The notes below the pieces were generated by a model, which did not search any database, was not told the origin of the DNA, and was given only the letters and a program-made list of their open reading frames with translations. Positions 36,318-44,569 of a DNA stretch of 64,000 bases are shown piece after piece; position 1 is the first letter of the stretch; each line of letters begins with the position of its first letter. The stretch spans positions 1 to 64,000 of the forward strand of contig NZ_FNHS01000018.1 in the NCBI RefSeq assembly GCF_900103445.1. Direction: 5' to 3'. Source of the stretch: Methylobacterium phyllostachyos (GTDB taxonomy: Bacteria > Pseudomonadota > Alphaproteobacteria > Rhizobiales > Beijerinckiaceae). The translations under genes and the position numbers were made by a program.

Positions 36318-36640
36318 CAGTCGACCCGCTCGACGAAAACCCGGATCCGCCCGCCGCAGGACAGGCCGGCCCGCCACGCGGTCTCGTCGGCGACGCCGAA
36401 TTCAAGGACGCGCGGTGCGCCGGCCTCGATGACCTCGATCGCCTCGGTGATCACCGCGCCCTCGACACATCCGCCCGAGACGGAGCCCAGAAAATTGCCC
36501 GCGTCATCGACGATGAGATGGCTGCCCACCGGACGCGGCGCGGAGCCCCAGGTCTCGATCACGGTGGCGAGCGCCACGGCGCGGCCATCGCGCCGCCAGG
36601 ATTCGGCGGCGGAGAGGATGTCGGTATCGGTGCTGAGCAT
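36317..36640 (-). CDS. XdhC/CoxI-family protein, N-terminal part
   Basis: This 107-residue chain is the XdhC_CoxI N-terminal domain alone: WRRDGRAVALATVIETWGSAPRPVGS, FLGSVSGGCVEGAVI and GLSCGGRIRVFV, including the Cys residues that characterise the domain. ATG 36640 is the natural start; the upstream extension to 36835 is not conserved. It is the first gene of the operon XdhC(N)-XdhC(C)-molybdopterin-binding-MocA. In many bacteria the two XdhC parts are one protein, so this is a split version. Confidence 0.92.
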   Translation of the reverse strand: MLSTDTDILSAAESWRRDGRAVALATVIETWGSAPRPVGSHLIVDDAGNFLGSVSGGCVEGAVITEAIEVIEAGAPRVLEFGVADETAWRAGLSCGGRIRVFVERVD

Positions 36641-36830
36641 AGCGCGCGGAAGCCTTCGGCGGGCGCCCCCCCGCGGGCTTACAGGTATGGCCCCGGCGGC
36701 GGCGCGCAAGGCGGTCCGGGGCCCGCCCGTTGGGTCGCGCCTCAAGATACCATGGCGGAGAACGGCGAACGCCAATACTCTACGGGTCCTTTTGTGTGCG
36801 GAGTCGGTGTCCCAAGACGTGTCCCGCCTG

Positions 36831-36965
36831 TCCAATCCAACCCCTCATCCTGAGGTGCCGGAGCGAAGCGGAGGCCTCGAAGGAGACCTTCAGGCCGCGC
36901 CGCGACCTCCGAGGACCGCCTTCGAGGCGGCTGCGCCGCACCTCAGGATGAGGGCGTGGATTGGA
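36831..36965. repeat. Long palindromic intergenic repeat (REP-like)
   Basis: Two 28-base arms (36831-36858 and 36938-36965) are near-perfect inverted copies, each containing CTCATCCTGAGGTGC, with further pairing inward (GCCTCGAAGG and CCTTCGAGGC). The whole 135 bases can fold into one long hairpin. CTCATCCTGAGG-type repeats of this kind are common between genes in the Hyphomicrobiales. It lies between the divergent XdhC operon and the sensor kinase gene. Confidence 0.85.
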
Positions 36966-37024
36966 GAGGGTAGGCAGATCGAATCCGGTGCCCCCCGATG
37001 GGCCCGGCCCAGGCGCCCGCCCCC

Positions 37025-38419
37025 ATGAACGCCCCCGATCCCGCCCTCGCGCGTGCCCTGCGCCAGAATCCCCCGCGCTCGGGCCTGCACCGGCTGTGGA
37101 AGCGCGTCAGCCGGGCGATCGGCGACAGGCTGCCGAAGGGGCTTTATGCCCGCTCCCTGATCATCATCATCGCGCCCGTGGTCCTGCTCCAGTCGGTGAT
37201 CGCCTACACCTTCATGGAGCGGCACTGGCAGCTCGTGACCAAGCGCCTCTCGGCCGCGGTCACCGCCGATGTCGCCGCTCTGATCGACATCTACGAGAGC
37301 TATCCGCAGGATAAGGATGCCGACACCCTCTCGCGCATCGCGGGCGAGCGCCTGAACCTCGACCTGGACATCCTCAAGGGCGCCAAGCTGCCGCCGCCGG
37401 GGCCGCGGCCGTTCTTCTCGATCCTCGACGAGGCCCTCTCGGACGAGATCCAGCGCCAGATCCGCCGGCCGTTCTGGATCGACACGGTCGGCCGCTCGAA
37501 CCTGATCGAGATCCGGGTGGCGATCCCCGACGGGGTGATGCGCATCACCGCCCGGCGCAGCCAGGCCTACGCGTCGAACTCGCACATCTTCCTGGTCTGG
37601 ATGATCGGCTCGTCGCTGGTGCTGCTCGGCGTCGCGATCCTGTTCCTGCGCAACCAGATCAAGCCGATCCTGCGGCTCGCCGCCGTGGCGGAGGGGTTCG
37701 GCAAGGGCCGGGAGATCGAGTTCCGCCCGCGCGGTGCCCGCGAGGTGCGGCAGGCCGGCCACGCCTTCATCGAGATGAAGCGGCGCATCGAGCGGGCCAT
37801 GGAGCAGCGCACCACGATGCTGAACGGCGTCAGCCACGACCTGCGCACCATCCTGACCCGCTTTCGCCTGTCCCTGGCGCTGATCGAGCAGACCGACGAG
37901 ATCGAGGATCTGACCCGCGATGTCGATGAGATGAGCCGGATGCTCGAAGGCTACCTCGCCTTCGCGCGTGGCGATTCGGCCGAGCCCGCTACGCCCACCG
38001 ACATGCGGTCCCTGCTGCAGGACCTGCGCACCGACGTGGAGCGTCTGGGCGCCCACGTCTCGGCGGTGGACCTTGCCGGCGCACCGGAGGTGACCGTGCG
38101 CCCGGGGGCCTTCCGACGTTGCCTGTTCAACCTCGCCTCCAACGCCGCCCGCTACGGCGAGACGGTGGCGATCTCCGGCCGGCTCGAAGCCCGCGCCTTC
38201 CTGGTCTCGATCGACGACGACGGGCCCGGCATCCCCCCGGAGAGCCGCGAGGCGGTGTTCAAGCCGTTCGTGCGGCTCGACGACGCCCGCCAGGATGCCG
38301 GCGGTTCCGGCCTAGGCTTGGCCATCGCCCGGGACATCGCCCGCGCCCATGGAGGCGACATCACGCTGCAGGACAGCCCGCTCGGCGGCCTGCGGGCTAC
38401 GGTCCGGGTCCCGGCCTGA
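37025..38419 (+). CDS. EnvZ-like sensor histidine kinase
   Basis: This is a membrane histidine kinase of a two-component system (464 residues from ATG 37025; 36998 is an alternative). It has a first span (SLIIIIAPVVLLQSVIAY), a periplasmic sensor part of about 120 residues, a second span (IFLVWMIGSSLVLLGVAIL), a HAMP region (RNQIKPILRLAAVAEGFG), the H-box LNGVSHDLRT with His271, then the ATPase domain with N-box (LFNLASNAARYG), DDDGPGIP and GSGLGLAIA. All catalytic parts are present. The layout matches EnvZ/OmpR-type kinases, but no response regulator gene is next to it. Confidence 0.93.
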   Translation: MNAPDPALARALRQNPPRSGLHRLWKRVSRAIGDRLPKGLYARSLIIIIAPVVLLQSVIAYTFMERHWQLVTKRLSAAVTADVAALIDIYESYPQDKDADTLSRIAGERLNLDLDILKGAKLPPPGPRPFFSILDEALSDEIQRQIRRPFWIDTVGRSNLIEIRVAIPDGVMRITARRSQAYASNSHIFLVWMIGSSLVLLGVAILFLRNQIKPILRLAAVAEGFGKGREIEFRPRGAREVRQAGHAFIEMKRRIERAMEQRTTMLNGVSHDLRTILTRFRLSLALIEQTDEIEDLTRDVDEMSRMLEGYLAFARGDSAEPATPTDMRSLLQDLRTDVERLGAHVSAVDLAGAPEVTVRPGAFRRCLFNLASNAARYGETVAISGRLEARAFLVSIDDDGPGIPPESREAVFKPFVRLDDARQDAGGSGLGLAIARDIARAHGGDITLQDSPLGGLRATVRVPA

Positions 38420-38432
38420 GCCGGGCTCAGGC
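38414..38432. terminator. Hairpin shared by two convergent stops
   Basis: GCCTGAG and CTCAGGC (7 bp, perfect) flank CCGGG. The stem contains the kinase stop (TGA, 38417-38419) and the stop of the opposite gene (38427-38429). It may work as a two-way terminator. Confidence 0.45.
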
Positions 38433-38732
38433 GTCGGCGGGCCGACGAAGGCGCAGGAATTCGTCCTGGGCGTTCCGCACTAGGTGGTCCAGCTTGGCCG
38501 CGTCGAGACCGGCCGCGGTCAGGCGTGCGCGCAGGGCGGCTTCACCGTTCCAAGCATAGCCGGCATCGGCCGGCAGATAGCGCAGCAGCAGGGGGCTGAC
38601 GATCGCGCCGCGCCGATAGGCCGGGTGGCGCAGGAGCCTGCCGATCTGGGCCGTCAGCATCTCGATGGGGGACGCGCCGACGCCGGATGCGCCCGCACCG
38701 TTGCCCGTCCATTTGACTGCGGATCGGCTCAT
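38427..38732 (-). CDS. Hypothetical protein, 101 residues
   Basis: I do not recognise the family. The chain starts MSRSAVKWTGNG and has a basic-helical middle (SPIEMLTAQIGRLLRHPAYRRG) and a C-terminal helical pair (GEAALRARLTAAGLDAAKLDHLV, then a short acidic-basic tail). No signal or span is present. The frame has normal composition for the genome, and it ends only 8 bases from the kinase stop, so it is a likely real convergent gene. Confidence 0.6.
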   Translation of the reverse strand: MSRSAVKWTGNGAGASGVGASPIEMLTAQIGRLLRHPAYRRGAIVSPLLLRYLPADAGYAWNGEAALRARLTAAGLDAAKLDHLVRNAQDEFLRLRRPADA

Positions 38733-38907
38733 GCGAATTCGATCTCCCGAGATCAATATCGGGCCGAAAGATTGAGCAAGCGTGAGCGGATCGGGGGTTC
38801 GGCGAAAAACTGCAACCTTCGGGGTCCCAACCGTTGCGGCAGGGTGCTATGCAGGGGCGCGTCCCACGGGCGCGCACGCCGTTGCGCGCCGGATCCGAGT
38901 GCCGAAC

Positions 38908-39099
38908 ATGAACCCGCTCGTTCCCCTCTTCATCCTGCTCCTGCTGCCGCTCTCGGCGATCGGCCTCGTGCTCTACACCGACACGGGCATCGAGCCGGCC
39001 CTGTTCTACGCGTCGGTGAAGACCTTCGTGATCCTGGGCGTGATCGCGGTGGGCATGTCGTTCGCCGCCATGAAGCTCGGCGAGCGCACCAAGCACTGA
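38908..39099 (+). CDS. Small two-span membrane protein
   Basis: A 63-residue ORF starting MNPLVPLFILLLLPLSAIGL, with two hydrophobic spans (PLFILLLLPLSAIGLVLY and FVILGVIAVGMSFAAM) and a short polar tail. No family is recognised. It ends 23 bases before the aminotransferase start, so the two may share a transcript. Confidence 0.65.
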   Translation: MNPLVPLFILLLLPLSAIGLVLYTDTGIEPALFYASVKTFVILGVIAVGMSFAAMKLGERTKH

Positions 39100-39122
39100 C
39101 GGTTCAATCCACGGAGGGCGCG

Positions 39123-40304
39123 ATGCTGCACGTGGTCCCGGCCTTCTCCCGCATCGGCGAGGAGAACGCCTTCGCGGTGCTGGCCCGCGCCCAGGCCCTG
39201 GCGGCCCAGGGCCGCGACGTGATCAATCTCGGCATCGGCCAGCCTGACATGCCGACCCCGGCCCACGTGGTCGAGGCCGGCATCAAGGCCCTGCGCGACG
39301 GCCACCATGGCTACACGCCGGCGGTGGGCATCCTGCCGCTCCGCGAAGCGGTGGCGCGCGACATCCACCGGCGCCACGGCGTCGAGGTCTCACCGGATTC
39401 GGTGATGATCGTGCCGGGCGGCAAGGTCACCATGTTCATGGCGATCCTGATGTTCGGCGCGCCCGGCGTGGAGATCCTGTATCCAGATCCCGGCTTCCCG
39501 ATCTATCGCTCGATGATCGAGTTCACGGGCGCGACGCCGGTGCCGGTGCCGATCCGCGAGGAGAACGGTTTCGCCTTCTCGGCGGCCGAGACCCTGGCGC
39601 TGATCACCCCGAAGACGCGGCTTCTGATCGTCAATTCGCCCGCCAACCCCACCGGCGGCGTGACCCCGAAGGCCGAGATCGACGCCCTGGTGAAGGGGCT
39701 GGCCGACCATCCCGACGTCGCGGTGCTGTCGGACGAGATCTACGGCACGATGACGTATGACGGCGAGCACCATCACTCGCTGCTGAACTACGAGGAGATC
39801 CGCGACCGTCTGGTCTACCTCGACGGCGCATCGAAGACCTACGCGATGACCGGCTGGCGGCTGGGCTGGTCGGTCTGGCCGAAGCCCCTTTATGAGGCGG
39901 CGCGCAAGCTCGCGGTGAATGCGCATTCCTGCGTCAACGCATCGACCCAATGGGCCGGCATCGCGGCCCTCGACGGCCCACAGGATTGCGTGACCGAGAT
40001 GGTCGCCGCGTTCGACCGGCGCCGCGCGATCGTGGTCGATGGGCTGAACGCCTTGCCGAACGTCTCGTGCATCGCGCCTAAGGGCGCGTTCTACGCCTTC
40101 CCCAACATTTCCCGGACGGGCTGGAAGGCGAAGGCGCTGGCCGCGACGCTGCTCGAAGAGGCGGGTGTGGCGGTGATCGGCGGCCCGGATTTCGGCGTCC
40201 ACGGCGAGGGCTATATCCGCCTGTCCTACGCCAACTCGGCGGAGAACATCCGCCGGGCGCTGGAGCGGATGGGGACGTTTCTCAGCGCGCGCAAGCCAGG
40301 CTGA
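39123..40304 (+). CDS. Aminotransferase class I/II (aspartate-type, fold type I)
   Basis: This PLP enzyme of 393 residues starts at ATG 39123 behind GGAGGG. It shows INLGIGQPDMPTPAHV, GYTPAVGILPLREAVARDI, PANPTGGVTPKAEID, LSDEIYGTM and the Schiff-base Lys in DGASKTYAMTGWRLGW, followed by the substrate Arg near the C-terminus (GYIRLSYANS). It is complete. Class I/II members act on aspartate, aromatic or branched-chain amino acids; the exact substrate is not visible. No pathway genes are beside it. Confidence 0.92.
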   Translation: MLHVVPAFSRIGEENAFAVLARAQALAAQGRDVINLGIGQPDMPTPAHVVEAGIKALRDGHHGYTPAVGILPLREAVARDIHRRHGVEVSPDSVMIVPGGKVTMFMAILMFGAPGVEILYPDPGFPIYRSMIEFTGATPVPVPIREENGFAFSAAETLALITPKTRLLIVNSPANPTGGVTPKAEIDALVKGLADHPDVAVLSDEIYGTMTYDGEHHHSLLNYEEIRDRLVYLDGASKTYAMTGWRLGWSVWPKPLYEAARKLAVNAHSCVNASTQWAGIAALDGPQDCVTEMVAAFDRRRAIVVDGLNALPNVSCIAPKGAFYAFPNISRTGWKAKALAATLLEEAGVAVIGGPDFGVHGEGYIRLSYANSAENIRRALERMGTFLSARKPG

Positions 40305-40448
40305 GGCGGCCAGATCTTGAGGAACACGAGGCCGTCCCGCGAGCGGGGCAGCCCGGCGACTGTTGCCTCAGGTCCGACCTATCCGCGGCGTGACCGGTCG
40401 TCCGCCGGATTCCTTCAGTCGGAGTGGCGGACCAATTGCGGTGGAAGC

Positions 40449-41060
40449 TCACCGAAGCCGCGTCGCATCGATAACCAGGAAATATTGGCACGCCTCCGCC
40501 CCGAGATTGGTGAAAGCATGCCCGGCATCGGCCTCGAAATACAGGCTGTCGCCCTCCTCGACCACGACCGCGCGGTCGCCGATCGTGGCGCGCAGGCGTC
40601 CCTTCAGCACGAAGATATACTCCGACACGCCGGGGCGATGGGCGACGAACTCGCCCGTGGTGGCGCCCGGGGGAAGCGTGTTGAGCACCCAGTCGATTCC
40701 CCGTCCGGGCAAGACCGGAGAGAGGCAGCGACGCAGGAAGCCTGACGCCTCGTCACGCAAAACCGGCTGCCGGGAAGCAGGGATCAGCAGCACCTCGCGT
40801 TCGGTGGCTGGCGCCATCAGGCGCGAGAAGGTCACGCCCAGCGCTTCGGCGAGGCGCGAAAGGACAGCCGTCGATGGGACGGCCTCGCCGCGCTCGATCT
40901 TCGAGATCATCGAGCGGCTGACGCCCGACAGGGCCGCAAGGGCCTCAAGGGAGAGGTGGCGCTCCCTCCGCCTGCGGCGGATCTCCTCGGCGAGGATCTG
41001 GATCTGCGAGCGCGCCTCGGCCTCGATCTGGACCCGTCGCACCTCTGTCGTGACCGTCAT
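40449..41060 (-). CDS. XRE-family transcription regulator with cupin domain
   Basis: This 203-residue protein has an N-terminal helix-turn-helix (LAEEIRRRRRERHLSLEALAALSGVSRSMISKIERGEAVPS, in parts), then a C-terminal cupin (PGATTGEFVAHRPGVSEYIFVLKGRL, GDSLYFEADAGHAFTNLG). Such proteins sense small molecules through the cupin and repress or activate a nearby operon. It is divergent from the MHS transporter operon, with 170 bases between the starts, so it probably controls that operon and itself. ATG 41060 opens at the first conserved residues; the extension to 41177 is not conserved. Confidence 0.9.
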   Translation of the reverse strand: MTVTTEVRRVQIEAEARSQIQILAEEIRRRRRERHLSLEALAALSGVSRSMISKIERGEAVPSTAVLSRLAEALGVTFSRLMAPATEREVLLIPASRQPVLRDEASGFLRRCLSPVLPGRGIDWVLNTLPPGATTGEFVAHRPGVSEYIFVLKGRLRATIGDRAVVVEEGDSLYFEADAGHAFTNLGAEACQYFLVIDATRLR

Positions 41061-41171
41061 CGGCGTTTCGTCCTGACCCTCCGGCTGACGCTTCGTCCTT
41101 GAGCGCCTGAAGCTGATGGCGGGGTGATTAGCACACGACGCGCGGGAGCACCCGTGCGATCCGCGGCCGAT

Positions 41172-41187
41172 TGGCACGACGCTTGTA
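41172..41187 (+). promoter_or_regulatory. Candidate sigma-54 promoter for the transporter/RidA/MOSC operon
   Basis: TGGCACG, four bases, TTGTA. The -24 box is a perfect match and the spacing is exact; the -12 box has GT where GC is the norm. The start codon at 41231 is 44 bases downstream, giving a normal leader. Confidence 0.45.
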
Positions 41188-41230
41188 TCTGCCTGAGTGG
41201 AAATTCATCTCGAAAAGTGGATGCCCGCGC

Positions 41231-42559
41231 ATGGTCGATGCCGCATTGCCATTGGACGTGCCTCAGATTGCCGAGCCGGACGCGGTGACGCCGACGGACA
41301 GGCGCCAGATCGTGTGGTCGAGCGTCATCGGCACGACCGTCGAATGGTACGACTTCCTGATCTACGGCACGGCCAGCGCCCTCGTCTTCAACAAGCTGTT
41401 CTTCCCCAGCATCGACCCCGCAGTGGGTACCATCGCGGCGTTCGGCTCCTACGCCGTCGGGTTCCTCGCCCGCCCGCTGGGCGGGGCGGTCTTCGGCCAT
41501 TTCGGCGACAGGGTCGGGCGCAAGGCGATGCTGTCCCTCACCCTGATGATCATGGGGCTTGGCACCTTCCTGATCGGATGCCTGCCGACCTATGGGCAGA
41601 TCGGCATCCTCGCGCCGATCCTCCTCGTGGCCCTGCGCCTCGTGCAGGGGATCGGCATCGGCGGCGAGTGGGGCGGGGCCGTGCTGATGGTGGTGGAGAG
41701 CGTGCCGGCGGAACGGCGCGGGTTCTTCGGAAGCGTCGTCCAGCTCGGCTACCCGATCGGCGTGATCCTCTCGATCGGCGCGTTCGCGCTGACAGGCCTG
41801 ATGCCCGAGGCGGCGTTCCTGTCATGGGGTTGGCGCATCCCCTTCCTGGCGAGCGCACCCCTCGTCGGGGTCGGCCTGTTCATCCGCCTGCGCCTCCACG
41901 AGACGCCCGCATTCCGCCGGATCAAGGCGCGGGCTGTGACGGCGCGGCTGCCGGCCCTGGAGATCCTCACCGAGCATCCCGGCATGTTCCTGAAGGCTGT
42001 CGGCCTGAAGGTCTCCGAGATCGCCTACGTGAGCATCGTCACCGTGTTCTCGATCTCCTACGTCACCGGCCAGCTCGGCCTGTCGCGGGGCGTGATCCTG
42101 AACGGAATCCTGGTCGCCGCCCTCATCGAACTCTTCACGATCCCCGCCTTCGGCTGGCTGTCCGACCGCTACGGGCGCAGGCCCCTGTTCATCGCCGCCT
42201 GCCTGTTCTCGATCGCCTTCGCGTTCCCGATGTTCAGGCTCCTCGACACGCGCGACCCGACGATCATCACCCTGACCGTCGCGGTGGCCCTGAGCTTCGG
42301 GCAGGGCATCATGTTCGGGACCGGGGCCGCCTGGATGTCCGAACTGTTCGATGCCCGCCTGCGCTACAGTGGCGCCTCCCTGGGTTTCCAGGTGGGGGCG
42401 GCGCTGAGCGGCGGCTTCACACCGCTGATCGCCGCAGCCTTGCTGGCCTGGAGCGGCGGCGCGACCTGGCCGATCTCGGCCTACCTGATCGCCCTCGCCT
42501 GCGTGACGCTCGCGGCGACCTTCGCGGCGCCAGAGACGGCCCGCCGACGGATCGACTGA
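41231..42559 (+). CDS. MFS transporter, MHS (metabolite:H+ symporter) family
   Basis: This 442-residue inner-membrane symporter has the MHS start TVEWYDFLIYGTASALVF, then FGSYAVGFLARPLGGAVFGHFGDRVGRK (the loop 2-3 MFS motif), LRLVQGIGIGGEWGGAVL, and WGWRIPFL before the central loop. The second half contains GWLSDRYGRRPLF. Twelve spans are expected. MHS members carry organic acids, betaines or related solutes. It is the first gene of an operon with ridA, a MOSC gene and a reductase gene, and is divergent from the XRE-cupin regulator. Confidence 0.92.
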   Translation: MVDAALPLDVPQIAEPDAVTPTDRRQIVWSSVIGTTVEWYDFLIYGTASALVFNKLFFPSIDPAVGTIAAFGSYAVGFLARPLGGAVFGHFGDRVGRKAMLSLTLMIMGLGTFLIGCLPTYGQIGILAPILLVALRLVQGIGIGGEWGGAVLMVVESVPAERRGFFGSVVQLGYPIGVILSIGAFALTGLMPEAAFLSWGWRIPFLASAPLVGVGLFIRLRLHETPAFRRIKARAVTARLPALEILTEHPGMFLKAVGLKVSEIAYVSIVTVFSISYVTGQLGLSRGVILNGILVAALIELFTIPAFGWLSDRYGRRPLFIAACLFSIAFAFPMFRLLDTRDPTIITLTVAVALSFGQGIMFGTGAAWMSELFDARLRYSGASLGFQVGAALSGGFTPLIAAALLAWSGGATWPISAYLIALACVTLAATFAAPETARRRID

Positions 42560-42658
42560 GCGGCCGCGGGCCGTCCGCAGAAAGAGGGTTTCGCCAGTGG
42601 ACGAACATCCACTCCAATGGAATAGTGCGCGACGCCCCGACACAAGAGGAAGACGGAT

Positions 42659-43051
42659 TTGAACAGAACCATCATCGCCACGGATGCGGCGGCCCCGGCC
42701 GTCGGTCCCTACGCGCAGGCGACCCGTGTCGGCGACCTCGTCTTCGCCTCGGGACAGCTGCCGATCGATCCGCAGACCGGCGCGTTCCCGGAGGGCATCG
42801 AAGCGCAGACACGCCGCTCGCTGGCCAACCTCGCCGCCGTGCTGGAGGCTGGAGGCGCCAGCCTCGCGAGCGTTGCCAAGACCACCGTGTTCCTGAAGGA
42901 CATGAACGATTTCGCCGCGATGAATGCCGTCTACGCCGAACACTTCCCCGGCGCGGCGCCGGCGCGTTCGACGGTGGAGGTCGCGCGCCTGCCCCGCGAC
43001 GCGCTGGTCGAGGTCGAGGCGATCGCCCTGGCGACGGGACCTGTCCGATGA
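42659..43051 (+). CDS. ridA: RidA-family protein (reactive enamine/imine deaminase)
   Basis: RidA proteins hydrolyse reactive enamine or imine intermediates made by PLP enzymes and oxidases, or carry out similar hydrolysis in pyrimidine and other catabolic pathways. The 130-residue chain has the family motifs AVGPYAQATRVGDLVFASGQLP, RRSLANLAAVLEAGGASLASV and the C-terminal RSTVEVARLPRDALVEVEAIA, with the conserved Arg and Glu. It starts at TTG 42659 behind AGGAAG and overlaps the MOSC gene by 4 bases. Confidence 0.93.
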   Translation: MNRTIIATDAAAPAVGPYAQATRVGDLVFASGQLPIDPQTGAFPEGIEAQTRRSLANLAAVLEAGGASLASVAKTTVFLKDMNDFAAMNAVYAEHFPGAAPARSTVEVARLPRDALVEVEAIALATGPVR

Positions 43052-43617
43052 GCGCGACTTCCGCACCCCGCCACATCGAGGCCTTCGCGCACGCGGCCGG
43101 TTCGGTGGCGGCCGGCGTGCCTGGGGGGGCGACCGGGTGGCACGGCACGCTGCTCAACATCCATATCGCGCCGGCGGCGAGCTACGAGATGGAGGAACTG
43201 ACCGAGGCCCATTGCGTCGCCGGCCGCGGCATCGAGGGGGACCGCTACTTCCTCGGCACCGGAACCTACTCGCCCAAGCCGGACACCCGCGAGGTGACGC
43301 TGATCGAGCAGGAGGTGCTCGACGCCCTCGCGCGCAACGATCCGCCGCTTCAGGGCGGCCCGATCCAGCTCGCGCCCATCGATCACCGCCGGAATCTCAC
43401 CGTGCGCGGCGTGCCGCTCAATCATCTCGTCGGCCGCCGATTCCGCGTCGGAGAGGTGATCCTGCGCGGCGGGCGCCTGAACTTCCCGTGCAAGTACCTG
43501 GAGGAACTGCTCGGGCAGCCGGTCTACCTGCCGCTTTACAATCGCTCAGGCCTGAATTGCGGGATCGAGCGTGGCGGGATCATCCGCCCGGGCGACCCGA
43601 TCACGCTGTTGGATTGA
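43048..43617 (+). CDS. MOSC-domain protein
   Basis: MOSC domains bind molybdenum cofactor through a Cys and reduce N-hydroxylated compounds (as in mARC, YcbX and YiiM) together with an electron donor. This 189-residue chain has the TEAHCVAGRGIEGDRYFLGTG and RRNLTVRGVPLNHLVGRRF segments, and the probable Mo-ligating Cys148 in NFPCKYLEELLGQ, followed by SGLNCGIERGGIIRPGDPI. It overlaps ridA by ATGA and precedes the ferredoxin-reductase gene by 4 bases. The two downstream proteins may work as one system, the reductase supplying electrons. Confidence 0.88.
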   Translation: MSATSAPRHIEAFAHAAGSVAAGVPGGATGWHGTLLNIHIAPAASYEMEELTEAHCVAGRGIEGDRYFLGTGTYSPKPDTREVTLIEQEVLDALARNDPPLQGGPIQLAPIDHRRNLTVRGVPLNHLVGRRFRVGEVILRGGRLNFPCKYLEELLGQPVYLPLYNRSGLNCGIERGGIIRPGDPITLLD

Positions 43618-43621
43618 AGCG

Positions 43622-44569
43622 ATGTCCACCCGCATCGTGATGAAGCTGAGGGTCGCGGAATCCGTCGCGACCACGCCGGAGGTTGTCCGCCTGACCTTCG
43701 TCCACCCGCAACGTCCCGAACTGCCCGCCTGGGAGGCCGGTGCGCATGTCGATCTGCGCCTGCCGGACGGACGCACGCGACAGTACTCGCTGTGCGGCGA
43801 TCCGGCTGACCGAAGCCGGTACGTCCTGGCGATCAAGCGCGAGGATGCCGGCCGCGGCGGCTCTCTGTGGACGCATGCCAACCTCACCCCAGGCGCCGTC
43901 GCGCACGTCTCCCATCCGCGCAACAATTTCGGTCTGGCCCCCGGCGCACGGCGCCATATCCTGATTGGCGGTGGAATCGGCGTGACCCCGCTCGCCGCCA
44001 TGGCGCGGTCGCTCGCCGCGCGTGGGGCCGACTACACGCTCCACCTATGTGCGCGTTCGGCCGGACAGGCGCCGCTGCTCGCGGAGTTGCAGGCGCTCTG
44101 CGGCGACCGGCTCCGGTGCTGGTTCTCGGCGGACGGTCCGCGCTTCGACCCCGCCATCCTCGGTGCGCCGGAGGACGGCGTCCATCTCTACGCCTGTGGA
44201 CCCCAGCGGCTCACCGACGCCGTGCAGGCCACGCTGGGGAGGGCCGGCTGGCCGGCCGAGCGGGTGCATGTCGAGCATTTTGCGCCGATCGACGACGCGG
44301 ACTTTAAGCCGGAGCCCTTCGACGCGCTGATCGCCTCGACGGGCGAAGTCGTCCACGTCCCCGCCGATACCTCGCTGCTCGAGGTCCTGCGCCGACGCGG
44401 CTTTGCGATGCCCTCATCCTGCGAGATCGGCGTGTGTGGCTCCTGCGAGTGCGGCTACCGGGACGGCACCGTGATCCACCGCGACGTCGTGCTGCCGCTC
44501 GTCCGACGACAGGACCGGATGATGCCCTGCGTCTCCCGTGCCCGCGTGAACGTCACGCTCGAACTCTGA
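43622..44569 (+). CDS. Phthalate-dioxygenase-reductase/VanB-type oxidoreductase
   Basis: This 315-residue flavoprotein passes electrons from NAD(P)H via FMN/FAD to a C-terminal [2Fe-2S] plant-type ferredoxin. The flavin domain shows RQYSLCGDPADRSRYVLAIKRE; the nucleotide part has HILIGGGIGVTPLAAMA and YACGPQRL. The cluster Cys residues are at about 267, 272 and 275 (CEIGVCGSCECG) with the fourth in MMPCVS. No oxygenase component is next to it. Given the upstream MOSC gene, the partner may be the MOSC protein rather than an oxygenase. ATG 43622 is used. Confidence 0.92.
   Translation: MSTRIVMKLRVAESVATTPEVVRLTFVHPQRPELPAWEAGAHVDLRLPDGRTRQYSLCGDPADRSRYVLAIKREDAGRGGSLWTHANLTPGAVAHVSHPRNNFGLAPGARRHILIGGGIGVTPLAAMARSLAARGADYTLHLCARSAGQAPLLAELQALCGDRLRCWFSADGPRFDPAILGAPEDGVHLYACGPQRLTDAVQATLGRAGWPAERVHVEHFAPIDDADFKPEPFDALIASTGEVVHVPADTSLLEVLRRRGFAMPSSCEIGVCGSCECGYRDGTVIHRDVVLPLVRRQDRMMPCVSRARVNVTLEL

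Noticed and set aside
41197-43617. 806-codon plus-strand open frame
   Set aside because: Only its end from 43048 is a real gene (MOSC); the rest is out of frame with the MFS transporter and ridA and is Arg-rich.
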